A DNA stretch of 64,000 bases, taken from assembly GCA_013397795.1 (NCBI GenBank), contig VZTJ01004568.1, forward strand, positions 1-64,000, in the 5' to 3' direction. This DNA comes from Orthonyx spaldingii (Eukaryota > Chordata > Aves > Passeriformes > Orthonychidae). Both the position numbers and the translations under genes were made by a program. A model generated the notes under the pieces. It ran no database searches and was not told the origin of the DNA. It saw only the letters and a program-made list of their open reading frames with translations. This document shows positions 13,060 to 24,978 of the stretch, in pieces (position 1 is the stretch's first letter; each line of letters starts with the position of its first letter).

Positions 13060-13640
13060 TTGAGGACTCACTGTAAAACAATGTCCCAGTGTGACGATTC
13101 AAGAGGCACTCAGGCAGTCACACTCCCACCACCAGAAACTTTAACTGCTGGGTCCAAAGCTCCTTCACAGAGGGCAGCTCCAGTGAGTTGATGGGCCCCC
13201 ACTCAACTCCCAACACATCCCACACTCACACAGGCAGGCCAACTTTCCTCACTGGCTCAACCCCAGGTTTCTCACATCAGAGCCTCAGACCTCTGTCTCC
13301 TTTAAGTAAATTTATAATGGTGCAGCAACAGAAGAAAAACCTCAGGTTGGTGCCTCCAGAGAGGGACCTTGAACAAAGGAACACCCGGGCTTTTATATCT
13401 TCACAGTCCATGTATGTGAACGTTTGTAATCTTCCAGCCGAGTCCCCAGCTCCTGCTGTGTCTCTGAGTGTCTGGTCACCTGGCTGGTGCCACAGGTCCC
13501 TGGGGTATCTGGAATTCAAAAGGTCAGCAGTGCACAGCCTCTTGCCTTGGGCTCGGAATCCTGCCCCACGGAGCTCAATCTGCAGCTCTCACTGCAGCTG
13601 CACATCGAGCTCCCTGCCCTGAATATTCCTCAACACACAG
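13060..13640 (-). mobile_element. possible old LTR fragment (uncertain)
   Basis: On the minus strand this GC-richer block has an LTR-like promoter layout: a TATA-like GATATAAAAGCCCGGG near 13387-13402, followed by promoter-proximal sequence and then GT-rich sequence. No reverse transcriptase, gag frame, paired LTR or target duplication was seen, so it may be unique DNA. Confidence 0.25.
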
Positions 13641-15270
13641 CGTCTGAGGTCTAGGCTGGGGACTGGCAGGGCAAACTGGAACACTGGAGCCAGAATTTGG
13701 GACTGGATTCTGCAAAATGCCTCTAAGGGGGGAAATGGAGGGGTCAAGCTATAATTTTAACCTTATCAATCGTTTTAGAGAGTGAGCAAAAGAATAGTAA
13801 GGCTGGGCTCCTCTGCAGCCCCTATTGATCCTGATGGTCTCCAAGGCAACTCTCACCTCCCTGATTAACCTTCCAGCCATCCTCTAATGTAAACTGGGAC
13901 TAAACCCAGCAGTTTTCCACCAAAACTTATAATTCCCATGGAACTTCAATGGATTTCAGATTCCAAATAGCCTTGTATGATCTTCTGACAATCCTTGCCT
14001 AAAATGACAGTATTTAAACAATTCAAGGTAAACACATGAAGAGAAACAATGCAGTCTCTGTTCATGCAATAATTAATTATTCATTTCTACAAAGCAGTTT
14101 TACCAACCTTTGAATCCAACCCGATGCCAAAGTTCAAAAATAATGTTTTCCATTTCCTCAGTAATTGTTTTTTCTCAAAAAATCACAAAAGTTCCATGCA
14201 TATATGGAACAGTATTATAGTTTACAGTAAAGCAAACTGTAAGATAAAAATGACATCATAATAAGGTCAGAGCCACAGGTGTGTAGACAGAATAATATTT
14301 ATTTATTTGTTTTTCAACCAACAAATTTTGTGAAACAGCAAGCAAATGTTTCTGATGTCTAGAAATACTTGCAATGAAATCAGCAGCAACAAACTTTAAA
14401 CTTTGCAAGTCTTGTTCATATTATTTCTAAGTTTTGTTGAACCAAAGTGGTATTTGACATGAAAGCGTAGAGCAAAAGGATACATTAGCAAGAAGCCTGA
14501 GGTGGGGAAAGGGTAGTCACCCTCTGCAGAGTATTGATCGTTCATCCTGGTCAGGGGAAAACAAGAATGTACCCTACATCTAATACCTCTGCTGGGTACC
14601 TGAGTTTTAGTACTCTGCAGAGTTATGAATTTTGACTCAGAGGTTCAACTTTTAAAAGTCTTCTCAGGTTTCCCTTGAGGATCAAGGCTGAAGCCGTATC
14701 AGGAGTTCTGTGATGAATATGCCCTTGAGAACCCCAAGTTTTCATAATTTCTGTCTGAAAGCTGTTTCTGGTGGGGAGAGCTGGCTGATTTTGCCCGTGT
14801 ACTTGCTGCAGAGCCCTGGAGGGATGCTGGCACAGGCTGCAAACCTGCCTGGGATGCAGGGGTGCCCACCCAGGCCTGGCCAGTGGAAAGCACCTGGCAG
14901 AGAGCTGCATGTCACACAGCAGCAGAGGGGAGGCAGGAAGCCCTGCAGGTCCGAAATACCCCGGGACTGTCCCGGGAGGAGGGAGGGGCGCTCTTCTTTG
15001 CTCACTTTGGAGAAACTGGACATAAACACAGTGTGTGAATGCCCCTTCTGCATGAGAATGTGCTCTCTTCCCCAGAGGTTTTCAGCCATTCCACCAGACA
15101 GATAAGTAGGAAAGACATCTGCCAGAGAGGGGAATTCATCTGTCTTGAAAATTTGTGGCTGCAATTTGGACCCTCGTCATGCCCACGTACTGTGTCACTG
15201 CGAGAGGAATTCAGTTACCATGGGTTACCCTATCAGTACGGGGACCAAGTGCCTCCCCTCCCAACAGCTC
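13641..15270. other. CRHBP upstream region
   Basis: No coding exon is seen. The AT-rich part (about 13.9-14.4 kb) has a perfect 14-base palindrome with a TAATTA core at 14068-14081 and a TATTTATTTGTTTTT tract at about 14295. The part after 14.7 kb is GC-richer and leads into the CRHBP core promoter. Regulatory roles are inferred only from position. Confidence 0.35.
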
Positions 15271-15277
15271 TATAAAA
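15271..15277 (+). promoter_or_regulatory. CRHBP TATA box
   Basis: TATAAAA lies 106 bases upstream of the CRHBP start codon, which predicts a transcription start near 15300 and a 5' UTR of about 75 bases. No ATG occurs between the predicted start site and the CRHBP ATG, so the first AUG would be used. Confidence 0.7.
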
Positions 15278-15376
15278 AGAGTCGCTCCAAGACACCCCAG
15301 CGGCTCCTGCATACCAGCACAGACCCGGAGAAACTTGGCCACGGAGAGAGGGACGGCCGACAGAGGAGGTGTCAGC

Positions 15377-15457
15377 ATGCCGTCTGCTTTCCAGTTTCAA
15401 TGCCACCTCGTTCTCATCTTCCTGGCAGCCTCCAAGGGAGAAACCAGATACCTAGAG
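15377..15457 (+). CDS. CRHBP: CRHBP exon 1 (signal peptide)
   Basis: This exon encodes residues 1-27: the signal peptide and the start of the mature chain (ETRYLE). The ATG at 15377 is the first after the predicted transcription start. The donor GTGAGC begins at 15458, in phase 0. Confidence 0.94.
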
Positions 15458-18400
15458 GTGAGCAATAGGACTGGTGATTAAACACCTCGCTGTGCTTTTA
15501 GCTGCTGTCTTCTAACTTGTGCTCTCAGCTTTAAAGCATTGTGCTTTATTCTCTCTCCCTTTCCTATTCCCACTTCACCTGTATTAAACTTACACCTGGG
15601 TAACTTTAATGCAACAGTCCCACGTATTCTGTACTACCCCTCCATTTATTTATCCTCAGCAATTTTGCTGAGGATTTAAGAGACTCTCAGTGCACTTAGC
15701 TGCTGGGCTCACCTCTTAGGTGCCAGGTTTATTTCACCTCTACTGCAGATTGGCAGCTTTCTACCTGAGCTCTTCCACAGCTGCACTGTTTCTGGAGGAG
15801 GGATGTAATGTGCCGTGCCTCTTCTTAAGAGGTGCAGGGAGAGGGCTGCATTTCACTTTGCCCCAGACTCTTTTTGCCCTCCATCTTTCACCAGGTGAGG
15901 GATGCTGGTGAAGACGACCCGTTCCTACTACTCAGTGAAGATCTGAAGCGAGAGCTGTCTGCAGGACAGATCTACCGGCGGTCGCTCCGTGAGTTTCTTT
16001 GGTGCTCTGGTAGGGACTACTGGCGAGTGGAAGAATCTTGGGGGTACCTCAGGGAGAGGAAAGGGCAAATTGGGAATGACAGAGCTGCAGGAGCTTTTTG
16101 CAAGACTAGGGAGAAGAAGGATAAAGCATTAAAACTGCAGAAACCTGTGGTTTGAGGCAGAGGGTTGGGGTTCATAGTTGATTGTCCCAAATAACTGGAG
16201 TAGGATGGGGATTCTACACCCATGTCCCTAGGCAGGGTCACTTTGGCAAGGGGTGGGGCAGGTGTAGCAGCTGTGATTAGAGAGAAATCTGAAAGAATAG
16301 AGTGTTTGTGCACTTGTGCACATACACACACAGTTTTCTGCTCAGAGATGCTTTGACACACCATCCCTCAGCATCCTCCCATTGCATGCTTGTGCTCACA
16401 TCTGCGAGTTACTCTTTATCCTCTGACGCTCAGCAGGCTCCTAATTGCTTCAGTTGACTCTCCCTGTCCTCACTGTCANTCCTTCCCTGCACTATGGGAG
16501 CTGAGTTTCCCTTCAGAGCAGGCAGAGGCAGCAGCCCTTTGTCCCTGCTTCTCCAGGGTGCATTGATATGCTGAGTATAGAGGGGCAGTTCACCTTCACC
16601 GCAGAGCAACCACAGCTGCACTGCGCAACCTTCTTCATCGGGGAGCCCGAGGAGCTCATCACAATAGACTACGACTTTGTAAACATCGACTGCCAAGGGG
16701 GTGAATTCCTGAAGGTAAGAAGCTGCAAGTCTCTGCTCTCGTCTGACTTGAGAGGTGTTTGCTGCGTGTGCAAGGGGCAGGCAAGCGCATGTGCACGTCT
16801 CTGTGTGTGTGTGTGTTTGTGTGTGCAGAACAGGCTTTCGCACAGCAATCATCTCTGGGATGGCTCCTTCTCCTCCCTGAGGCATTCTGTGTCCCTTCCA
16901 TCACCACTCCTCTAAAGCAAAGTCAGATGTAGGGTGAGGATCCCTCTTCAGACTACAAAACTGGCTCTTCTGAACTTTTCCAGAAGCACCTCTATGGAGT
17001 GTCCATACCAGGGGGAATGGCTGAAAATCTGGTCAGCAGGATTTTCTCATTGCATTGTCAATTACATGAGCCCTGCAGATAATGATATACCTCTCTGGAT
17101 GGCTGTTACTGCTCTGGAACCTCTGCTCACAGGTCACTTAGCATCAGATTAGCAGTGAGTGGATCATTGCTGGCTTTCTTTAAAATTTCCCTGGTTGAAC
17201 CTTTCAGGACGTTGGCTCTGAACAAAAAGAGGGTCATGAGTCAGAGCCATTTATATTTCAGTGTCAAAAAACTTTACCAGCACGTTTCTCTGGCAGGCAG
17301 GAGCATTCACCAAGATCTGAACACGGTCAAGGAGAGAAGGGGAGGCTCGATGGTCCTTGGCTCCCCTCGCCTTGCACTTTGCCTGTTGTGCTGCACTGGT
17401 CAGGCATAGCACAGACCATATCCCACTTAGTGGCATGCTGAGGTTCAGAAGCAGGGAGAAGGAGAAAAGCTGCCCTTTAGCCCTTTTCTTGCCTCTTGCT
17501 CCCTTTACCCCAGAGAAGTCTGTCCTTCCATTCCGTACCTTGGCTGAGCTCTCTCCCCACGTGCCTACAGGAAGGCTGATTTCAATCTCTTATGGGTCCA
17601 AGGCTGTTGTATCTGGACTTATGGTCACTCATGAAGGCTAGAAAAATGCCAAGAGATCTTTTGTATTTTATAGAGCTTTCCTTTTTTTAGTAGTGGTCTC
17701 CCAAACCTCTGTGTTGTATTGCTGTATATATACAGACAGCTTTTCCCTCATGTTTTTGAGCACCTGCATCTCATTACTTCAGAAACTGACAGTTCTGGCA
17801 AATCCAGAGACTGATCCTGATTTTTTTTTCATCAGGAAGTCCCACATACTCACATCACAATTATTGACTGAAGCAATAGCTTAATCTGGTCCTTGAATTT
17901 TGGGAGTATTTACTGGAGTGTTTAAGGAATTACCATGTGAGAGCAGCTAGGAGGCAATTGAAACAGCAAGGCAGGCAACTGCATATCTATGCTAGAACTC
18001 ACACGTATTTCTACTCCTCACACATTTCTCTGAAGATGGTGAGGGAAAATTGTTGCTTTTTTGTTATGAAGGAAAGATTTGTAGGAGTTGATGCTTAAGG
18101 TCCAGACAAATATGCAGAAAGATTTGGTTTGCTTTCCAGTGGTTAGAATGAGGTGAAAGAGCCGACACAAGTGAGAGCAACACCTCTGCCAGTAATTCAC
18201 AGAATCACGGAGTCACTAGGTAGGAAGCGACCTTTGGTATCATGGAGTCCAACCTATGCCCTAACACTTTCTTAACTAAACCATGGCACTGAGTGCCACA
18301 TCCAATCTTTTCTTAAACACATCCAGGGACAGTGACTCCACCACCTTCCCGGGCAGACAATTTCAGTATTTTATCACTCTTTCAGTAAAAAACTTTCTCC

Positions 18401-21400
18401 TAATATCCAACCTAAATTTGCCTTGGTACAGCTTAAGACTGTGCCCTTTCATTCTGCCAGTTGTTGCCTGGAAAAAGAGACCAACACCCCTGACTACAAT
18501 CACCTTCAGGGAGTCGTAGAGAGTGATAAGGTCACCTCTGAGTCTCCTTTTCTCCAGGCTAAACAACCCCAGCTCCCTCAGTCGTTCCTCATAGGGCTTG
18601 TGTTCCAGGCCCTGCATGAGCCTCATTGCCCTCCTCTGGATGCATTCAAGTGTCTCAATATCCCTCCTAAACTGAGGGGCCAAGAACTGAACACAGCGCT
18701 CAAGGTGCGGCCTCACCAGTGCCAAGTTTAGGGGAAGAATCACTTCCCTGCTACTGCTGGCCACACTATTCCTGATCCAAGCCAGGATGCCATTGATCTT
18801 CTTGGCCACCTGGGCACACCCTGGTTCATGTTCAGTTGGCTGTCGACCAGTACTCCCAGGTCCTTTTCTGCCTGGGCACTGTCCAGCTACACCATCCCCA
18901 GCCCCTAGCGCTGCAGGGGGTTATTGTGGCCAAAGTGCAGGACTCGGCACTTGGACTTGTTAAACTTCATCTTGTTGGACTCTGCCCATCTATCCAAGCA
19001 TTCCAGGTCTCTTTGCTGAGCCCTCCTACCTTCCAACAGATCGACACACACTCCCAGCTTAGTGTCATCTGCAAATTTACTAATAGATTCAATATCCTCA
19101 TCCATGTCATCAATAAAAATATTAAACGGAACTGGCCCCAGCACAGATCCCTGAGGGATGTCACTAGTGACTGGCCACTCAATATCTCTGGAAGGTCACC
19201 AGGGCCATTAATGACAAGCTGTAAAACGTGGATGGTAGAAAATTACAGGCCAGATCAATTGACATAATGCCCAGAGTTTGAAAGACTTACTTATATTTCT
19301 TGTGGTTCCCAAATCAAGCTGGTCAAAAACTTCTCATTGTAACAATGAAATTGCAAAAAAAAGAGAATGTGATTATGCTGAAGCAAAAAAAATACTTCCC
19401 TCCAAAAAAAAGATAACCAAAATTGTCACCTGGATAAAATCAACGTTAAAAGTTATATGTATTACTTTCCTAAACATCAATTGAAGCATGAATAATTAGT
19501 TAAATGTTAGAAAATCAATAAATACAAAGAATTTTTGTTTTCAGTTTGTGGCTTTGCACAGGTTATGTGATGTTTAAAAAAACGAGTGTCTGTTATACTG
19601 CATGTTTCTGTTCTCTGCTAACAGAGCAATAGGCAAAAGTCTTGTTTTAAATTATTAAACCTCTGTAGGTGTTTGATGGATGGATACTCAAGGGAGAGAA
19701 ATTTCCCAGTTCCTTGGACCATCCCCTCACCACTTCTCAAAGATACGTAGACTTCTGTGAAAGTGGGAATATTCAGAGGAGCATCAGATCATCACAGAAT
19801 GTGGCAATGATCTTCTTCAGAATTCAGCAACCAGGCAATGGATTTACTGTCACAGTCAAGAAAATCAGCAATCTCTTCCGTAAGTCTGCGTTTCATACCA
19901 CCAAAGGGGCTTGAATTTGGGGCAGGAAGCAAACAGGATGTGTTGCTTTGCACTGAATTTTCTCACTGTGGTTATCTGCACTGACTTGGCTACAGTAAGG
20001 CAGGTGGAGCCAGGCACACCTGCATGTCTGCAGGCTTTACTATGGCTCAGTGTGTGTCCCAAGAAAAGAAAGAAGCTTAAGAGATCACACAGGCTTCAAT
20101 ATGCAAGACCATAAGGCTCTTTCAAGTAAGATCGCTCCCAATCTAATATTGGCATGTTCCAACACATTTAGCTAGAACAAATAGTATTAATTTAGCAACT
20201 TCAATCTCAGCATTTTCTAGATCTGGGTGAACAATGAGGAAAAAACATTTGAAAAAGTTCAAAAGTAAAATCAGTGTATTGAATAGTTATGTGGTAGTTA
20301 TGAGAGATACATGATCACAAGGATCTCTTTGCAGGTCCTTTCCCTAAGCCTCTGAGCTGGCAAGACACAAGTTATCATAGAATCATAGAACGGCTTGGGT
20401 TGAAAGAGATCGTAAAGATCGTCTTATTTCAACCTCCTCACCATGGCCAGGAATGCCGCACTTGATTGGGCAACTTTTTCCCATATCTCACTTGAATTGT
20501 TTTCTCCAGGTAGGACAGGACATTTAACAATTATAGTTCAGGCCAGTCTGGTTTATCTGCCTAACCACTCAAAGTGACCAAAAAGAAAAAAAGTGACAGC
20601 ATGCCTGCCCTGTCCTTACTCCAAGTTATTCAGACTTCAGTCTGCAAGCTGGGTCCCTATTCTGGTGTGGTTTCATGCCCATGGATGTGATTATTGTATT
20701 CAACTGCTGGAGGTGGCTGGTGTCTTTCACCGTCCTGCTGTAGCAGCTGCAGGACCCCAGGTCTGTGTCAAGGATCCCTTGGGCTGCTCATATAAATGAT
20801 AAGTTACTCCTTTACCTGAACTCTTAAGTTTGAACTTAGAGATAAAATCGTTCTCTATTTTCAACGAGCTATTTTGCAGGGTAAGGAACTCCAGTCAAGA
20901 GGAGCAGAATAAGATTTAGGGGGTTGCTGGCAATATGCTGTCAAAACGAAACAAAATCCCTCCCTCCACTCCTTCAAACTGATAAAACTGTATGAGCGCT
21001 TGACAGCATGAGCCCCTGATGTATAGATTTTGGGTGTGAGCTTTCCTATTGACTGCTTCAGCCTCAAGTTCTGCCACACCTCATGCTACATAGTAAACAA
21101 CAGGGAGGGAATTTTTAAGGAACAAATGCTATACAAAAACCTCAGAAAATGCCACACGCAAATTTTTCAGTATTTGGTTGTAACTCACAGCAATTAAATT
21201 ATCTCTACTTTTTTGGTACTGGAAGTACATAGTTTTTCTACATGCAGTGATGACTGGACAAGTAACTCTTGTACCTTTTCCTGTGTCTCAGCTTGCAATG
21301 TCATCTCTCAGACCCCCTCTGGGAGGTTTACCATGGTCATTCCTCACCAGCACAGAAACTGCAGTTTCTCCATAATCTACCCAGTGGTGATAAAAATATC

Positions 21401-24400
21401 TGATCTAATCCTGGGGCATTTAAATGGTCTCTTTTTAAAGGTGAGTTCTTTATTTCCTAAGAAAATATTAGCATGTGCACTTTTCCTGGGCACAGAAGAG
21501 GGAAGGAGTGAAGCAGGGATAGCCTGTGGCACTCGCTGCTAAGGCATGTGTGCTCCGGACCTCTTGTGTGCACGCTGAGGGCTCTGGTTTCATCCCAGAG
21601 AGCAGAGCTGAGGCTGCCTCTGTCGCTATTGTCTCTGTAACGTTGCAATGGCAATCAAATTATGCAAAGTACCATTAATGTATGTAAAGATTGCTTGCCA
21701 TAACAAAGGGTAAGGATTCCATTATAAAGCAAGGAGAATTCTCCCCGAGAGCTGTCTGTCTGTATTTAAATTAATGAAAACAGCAAGCGCTCTGAAGAGA
21801 GAAAGGAGATGTTAGATAGCAAGGTATTATCATGGAGAAAAGACAAACATGCTCACAGCTAGTTGCCTGCTCCACATGCTGAGCATCTTCTGCTCCATCT
21901 GCTCTGACCTGGGGTATTTGGTGCTTGGTGACAAATCCATGGAAGAGGATAGGAGCTGTTGGCAGCACCTGTGCCTGGGAGGTCTAAGAAGGTGCCAATT
22001 CCAAAACATCCAGAAGAATAGAGCAAGGAAATTTGTTTTTCTCCTGCCAGGGAGTCTGGCAGCCTGAGTTCTTCAAGGATATTGCCAGAGTCTGAGCAAG
22101 CCAGGCTTTGAGAGATGGGCAAGTGAATTATTTGACTTATTCAGTGGTGGGCAGAAAAGGGACACCAGCAAAGAAAGGTAAGGAAACCAGGCACTTAAAT
22201 AGCAGCATAGGAGTGACAGCCCAAAGGTACTCAAGATGTCCTTGCAAGATATCTTTAGCAAACAGCATTAATTTTAGGTAAAGAGTACTTGCGGGTCTAA
22301 TATACAGTAAGCCATTGTTTTCAGACAAAATTACTCTTTTTGTTAATTTCTACTTTAATTGAACTTTGCCACAATGGTGTATTTTAGTATTATTTTAGGA
22401 ATAAGTATGGTATAGTGGAACTGAACTTCCTGCCTGCCAGCTGAACGCAGGCATACATGCAGCCCATGCCTGCATGAATTTGATTACATGCCTAGGCATC
22501 CAGAATCAGATTGCTTATCTGCATTAAAAGCAGTTGAACCAACACCTTATCTACTTGTCAGTAATTTTCAGACTGCTTAGGTCTTTCTTTGGAGTCTCTT
22601 AAGAAAATTAACTTACTAATGTCAAATCAATGTAGTACTGCTCAGGATGAGAAACTGATTTCGCACAGCTTTGAGCACGGGGGATTTCTAAAACCTATTG
22701 TTGGCTGCAGTCATGTCTGGAGAACTGCTACCTTTTGAAGATAAATGGTAAATAACTTTTAGCCTCTGCCTTTTTAAGAAACCATCTGCAGGTTGTGCAG
22801 GAGTGGGAGATTTTGTAGAGCTTCTTGGAGGAGCTGGCTTAGACCCATCCAAGATGTTTCCATTAGCTGACCTCTGCCACTCCTTTCATGGATCTGGTAA
22901 GAACTCTTTCTTCCAATTACCTCCACATAATACAATAATTAAATATAACAAATCATGCAGAGACCCACACACACACCTGGATTTCCTGCTAGACTGGTGA
23001 ACTTCACATCTAGCAGACCATGAAAGCTAAAACTAATCAAGCCCGTGGTTTGGCTCTGTGTTACAGCACACCCATGACCACCTTCAGTAATCATTATGAC
23101 AAGGTTAAATTATACAATTTTTAAATTCTTGTCCTATGACAAAAATAAATATTAGAAAGTCAGCACATAAAAAGGTCTGGAAATCCTCAACAAATGGAGG
23201 CAGATTGTTACATTTTCAGTTAAGGAGCTTTTCTCTCATTTAGTCAGTGTTTCCAAGGCCTTTTCTGCTGCAGGTGTAACACATACCCCAAAAGTCGCAG
23301 AGCTCCCATTCTCTACTTTGAACCCTACTTGGGCTCTGAACCTGTTTCACTATCATGCCGGTCCAATTATTTCTTTCTCCCCATAAAAATAAGAATTTCC
23401 AGTTTTCCTAATATTCAGTAGCAGACTGCAAAGTTTGGCAGTGATATGACAGACTAACCCCTATGGCACACCTGTTATACCTAAGGAGTATCAACAGGGC
23501 ATTGGAGAAGCAGCATTTCCACAGAGTTGGAGAGCAGGAACCTGCCCGGACCTTGTGTTTTCCCTTGTCTTTCATCACACCACAACTTAATAATCCAGGT
23601 ACTGTTCAAAGATTTAACTGGCAAGTGCTGCTGTTGAATGATAATACTGCTCACTGGAATGAGACTAAAATGTGTTTTCCCGGTGGTATGAAGCAAGTGA
23701 AAATCCATCTCAGCAGCTCCTGCTCTCCCAATGACACACCAGATTTCTCCCTAAGCGAGGAAGGTGCTCCAAGTTCCCCAAACAAAAACGTTTTGCCAAT
23801 CCTCCACTCAAATGGCTCATCTAAAGCAGCAGTTAGTGATACACTTGATTTCCCTCAGACTGAGTCCATCTGCTGGGCACTAACATTTGAGTTTGTCTTG
23901 ACGGGACTCTCACACGCCTTTGTTCCTGTGAAGAATGTCCTTACATACAAACCCACTCATCCCTCTAACAGTAAACATTTCGATGTTACTAGTTTTGGTT
24001 ACCTCCACGATAGAGTGCCATTACCCTTACCCATCACTCATGTTATCTAACAGTAGCACGTAGATGTGGAGTGGCATTTGCATGAGAGAAAGATAGTTGA
24101 TTAAATACCCAAGCATTGTAAAGCAAAATTAACAAACACAAAAGTTAATCAGCAATATCACTGCTGGCAGGTCATTGCTACACACGAACTTGTTTTATTT
24201 CCAAAATCGTGTGTATTGGTGCTTTATAATTCCTACCACTATATATATCTCTTTTCCCTCACACTCTCTCTCATATAAATGTCTCTTTATACCTCCTTTA
24301 TATCTCTTTTCCCTACTTAGCCCAAATGAAGATTGGATGTGACAACACTGTGCTGCGAATGGTCTCCAGCGGCAAACACATCAACCGTGTGACATTTGAG

Positions 24401-24478
24401 TATCATCAACTTGATCTGCAGGAAACAGAAACAAGAAAGGAGAACAGCATTGAGGAATTCTGCCTTCCTAGTATCTGA
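15377..24478 (+). CDS. CRHBP: corticotropin-releasing hormone-binding protein, seven exons
   Basis: CRHBP is a secreted glycoprotein that binds corticotropin-releasing hormone and urocortin and limits their action on CRH receptors. Seven exons (15377-15457, 15895-15988, 16557-16714, 19669-19879, 21292-21440, 22779-22896, 24321-24478) splice with consistent phases to 322 residues, the normal length. A signal peptide covers about residues 1-24 (hydrophobic LVLIFLAA core). The ten structural cysteines are at 60, 81, 104, 141, 183, 205, 237, 264, 277 and 318, the spacing of the five consecutive disulfide loops of the family. The N-glycosylation sequon NCS is at residue 204. R56 and D62, reported to matter for ligand binding, are present, as is the Ser234-Ala235 pair at which the mammalian protein is cleaved. 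The protein appears intact. Intron 3 holds a CR1 LINE fragment and intron 4 a shorter CR1 end. Confidence 0.97.
15895..15988 (+). CDS. CRHBP: CRHBP exon 2
   Basis: This exon encodes residues 28-58 and one base of codon 59. It contains the DDPFLLL and YRRSL segments typical of the CRHBP N-terminus. It is bounded by an acceptor CCAG at 15894 and a donor GTGAGT at 15989. Confidence 0.94.
16479..16479. other. ambiguous base in CRHBP intron 2
   Basis: A single N lies 78 bases upstream of exon 3. It is outside coding sequence and the acceptor, so it should not affect the gene model. Confidence 0.95.
16557..16714 (+). CDS. CRHBP: CRHBP exon 3
   Basis: This exon encodes residues 59-111, with C60, C81 and C104 (first disulfide loop and start of the second). 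The acceptor is CTCCAG at 16551-16556 and the donor GTAAGA at 16715. A GT microsatellite follows at about 16803. Confidence 0.95.
16803..16826 (+). repeat. GT microsatellite in CRHBP intron 3
   Basis: An interrupted run of GT dinucleotides (one TTT interruption) lies about 90 bases downstream of the exon 3 donor. It is likely to vary in length between individuals. Confidence 0.8.
18197..19232 (-). mobile_element. CR1 LINE fragment in CRHBP intron 3
   Basis: This is a non-LTR retrotransposon of the CR1 family, antisense to CRHBP. Reading the minus strand, a reverse-transcriptase segment with the catalytic FADDTK motif occurs at about 19060-19082. Next come NKSKCRVLHFGHNN and the C-terminal region (RPHLERCVQFLAPQFRRDIE, ending near LEKRRLRGDLITLYDSL). 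A 3' end begins near 18197 with the usual AGAATCA-type tail words. The copy is 5'-truncated and frame-broken, so it is inactive. It lies wholly inside intron 3 (16715-19668). Confidence 0.9.
19669..19879 (+). CDS. CRHBP: CRHBP exon 4
   Basis: This exon encodes residues 112-181 plus one base, including the conserved VFDGWILKGEKFPSS and SIRSSQNVAMIFFR segments and C141. The acceptor is CTGTAG and the donor GTAAGT. Confidence 0.96.
20376..20475 (-). mobile_element. CR1 LINE 3' end in CRHBP intron 4
   Basis: The sequence starts with two copies of ATCATAGA, the reverse complement of the CR1 terminal repeat, followed by the diagnostic GGCTTGGGTTGAAAGAGATC and CCAACC-like words. Only about 100 bases of the 3' end remain, antisense to CRHBP. 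Confidence 0.8.
21292..21440 (+). CDS. CRHBP: CRHBP exon 5
   Basis: This exon encodes residues 182-231. It includes the CNVISQTP segment, C183 and C205, and the N204 glycosylation sequon. The acceptor is CTCAG at 21291 and the donor GTGAGT at 21441. Confidence 0.96.
22779..22896 (+). CDS. CRHBP: CRHBP exon 6
   Basis: This exon encodes residues 232-270 plus one base: KPSAGC, then GDFVELLGGAGLDPSKM, with C237 and C264. The TTTTTAAG acceptor at 22778 is chosen because it keeps the Ser-Ala-Gly-Cys cleavage-site residues. A competing AG (GCAG at 22788-22791) would drop four residues in frame (K232, P233, S234 and A235). Confidence 0.9.
24321..24478 (+). CDS. CRHBP: CRHBP exon 7 (last)
   Basis: This exon encodes residues 271-322 and the stop TGA at 24476-24478. 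It carries C277 and C318 and the RMVSSGKHINRVTFEY segment. The pyrimidine-rich acceptor region contains a 16-base direct repeat (24244-24259 and 24299-24314). Confidence 0.95.
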
Positions 24479-24978
24479 GAAACCAGGACACACGTCTTCG
24501 CATAGCTAATGAAAATAAGGTTCTATAATTACGTTCTTTTTCCTTTAACTAGCTAGTGGTGTCGAGCCTTTCTATAAGCATAATTCTTTTTTCATACAAA
24601 TCAGTCATTTCCATGACCAAGCAGGAAAAAGCTACAAATGTATTAACCTTTGTTATTATCATTATATTCTTTCTGCAATGTTTAAGCTCATTTACCATAT
24701 CCAAAATGAATAGCAAGAATAGAAGAGTATGTTTCCCACATAAATATTATTAGGAAAATAGACAAAACCCTTAGTCTGAGGATATATGAAACCATAATAA
24801 ACGCAAACTTCATGCAGCAACTTTATCCTTTTATATCAAGTATAAACAAACAAAAAAAAAAGGTGAAATACGCTTCCAGTTTTGTAAGAGGAAGCCCAAC
24901 ATTAGTGTGCGTAAAAACTACTGGTTTATTTATGACTATAAATGTACTGTTTATTTCTAATGACATGTTTTTAATAAA
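24479..24978 (+). other. CRHBP 3' UTR with polyadenylation signals
   Basis: AT-rich sequence follows the stop codon. AATAAA hexamers at 24796-24801 and 24973-24978 would give 3' UTRs of roughly 340 or 510 bases. Which one is used cannot be told from sequence alone. Confidence 0.55.

Noticed and set aside
23463..24050. 195-codon plus-strand frame in CRHBP intron 6
   Set aside because: It lies between well-supported exons 6 and 7 and has no recognisable domain.
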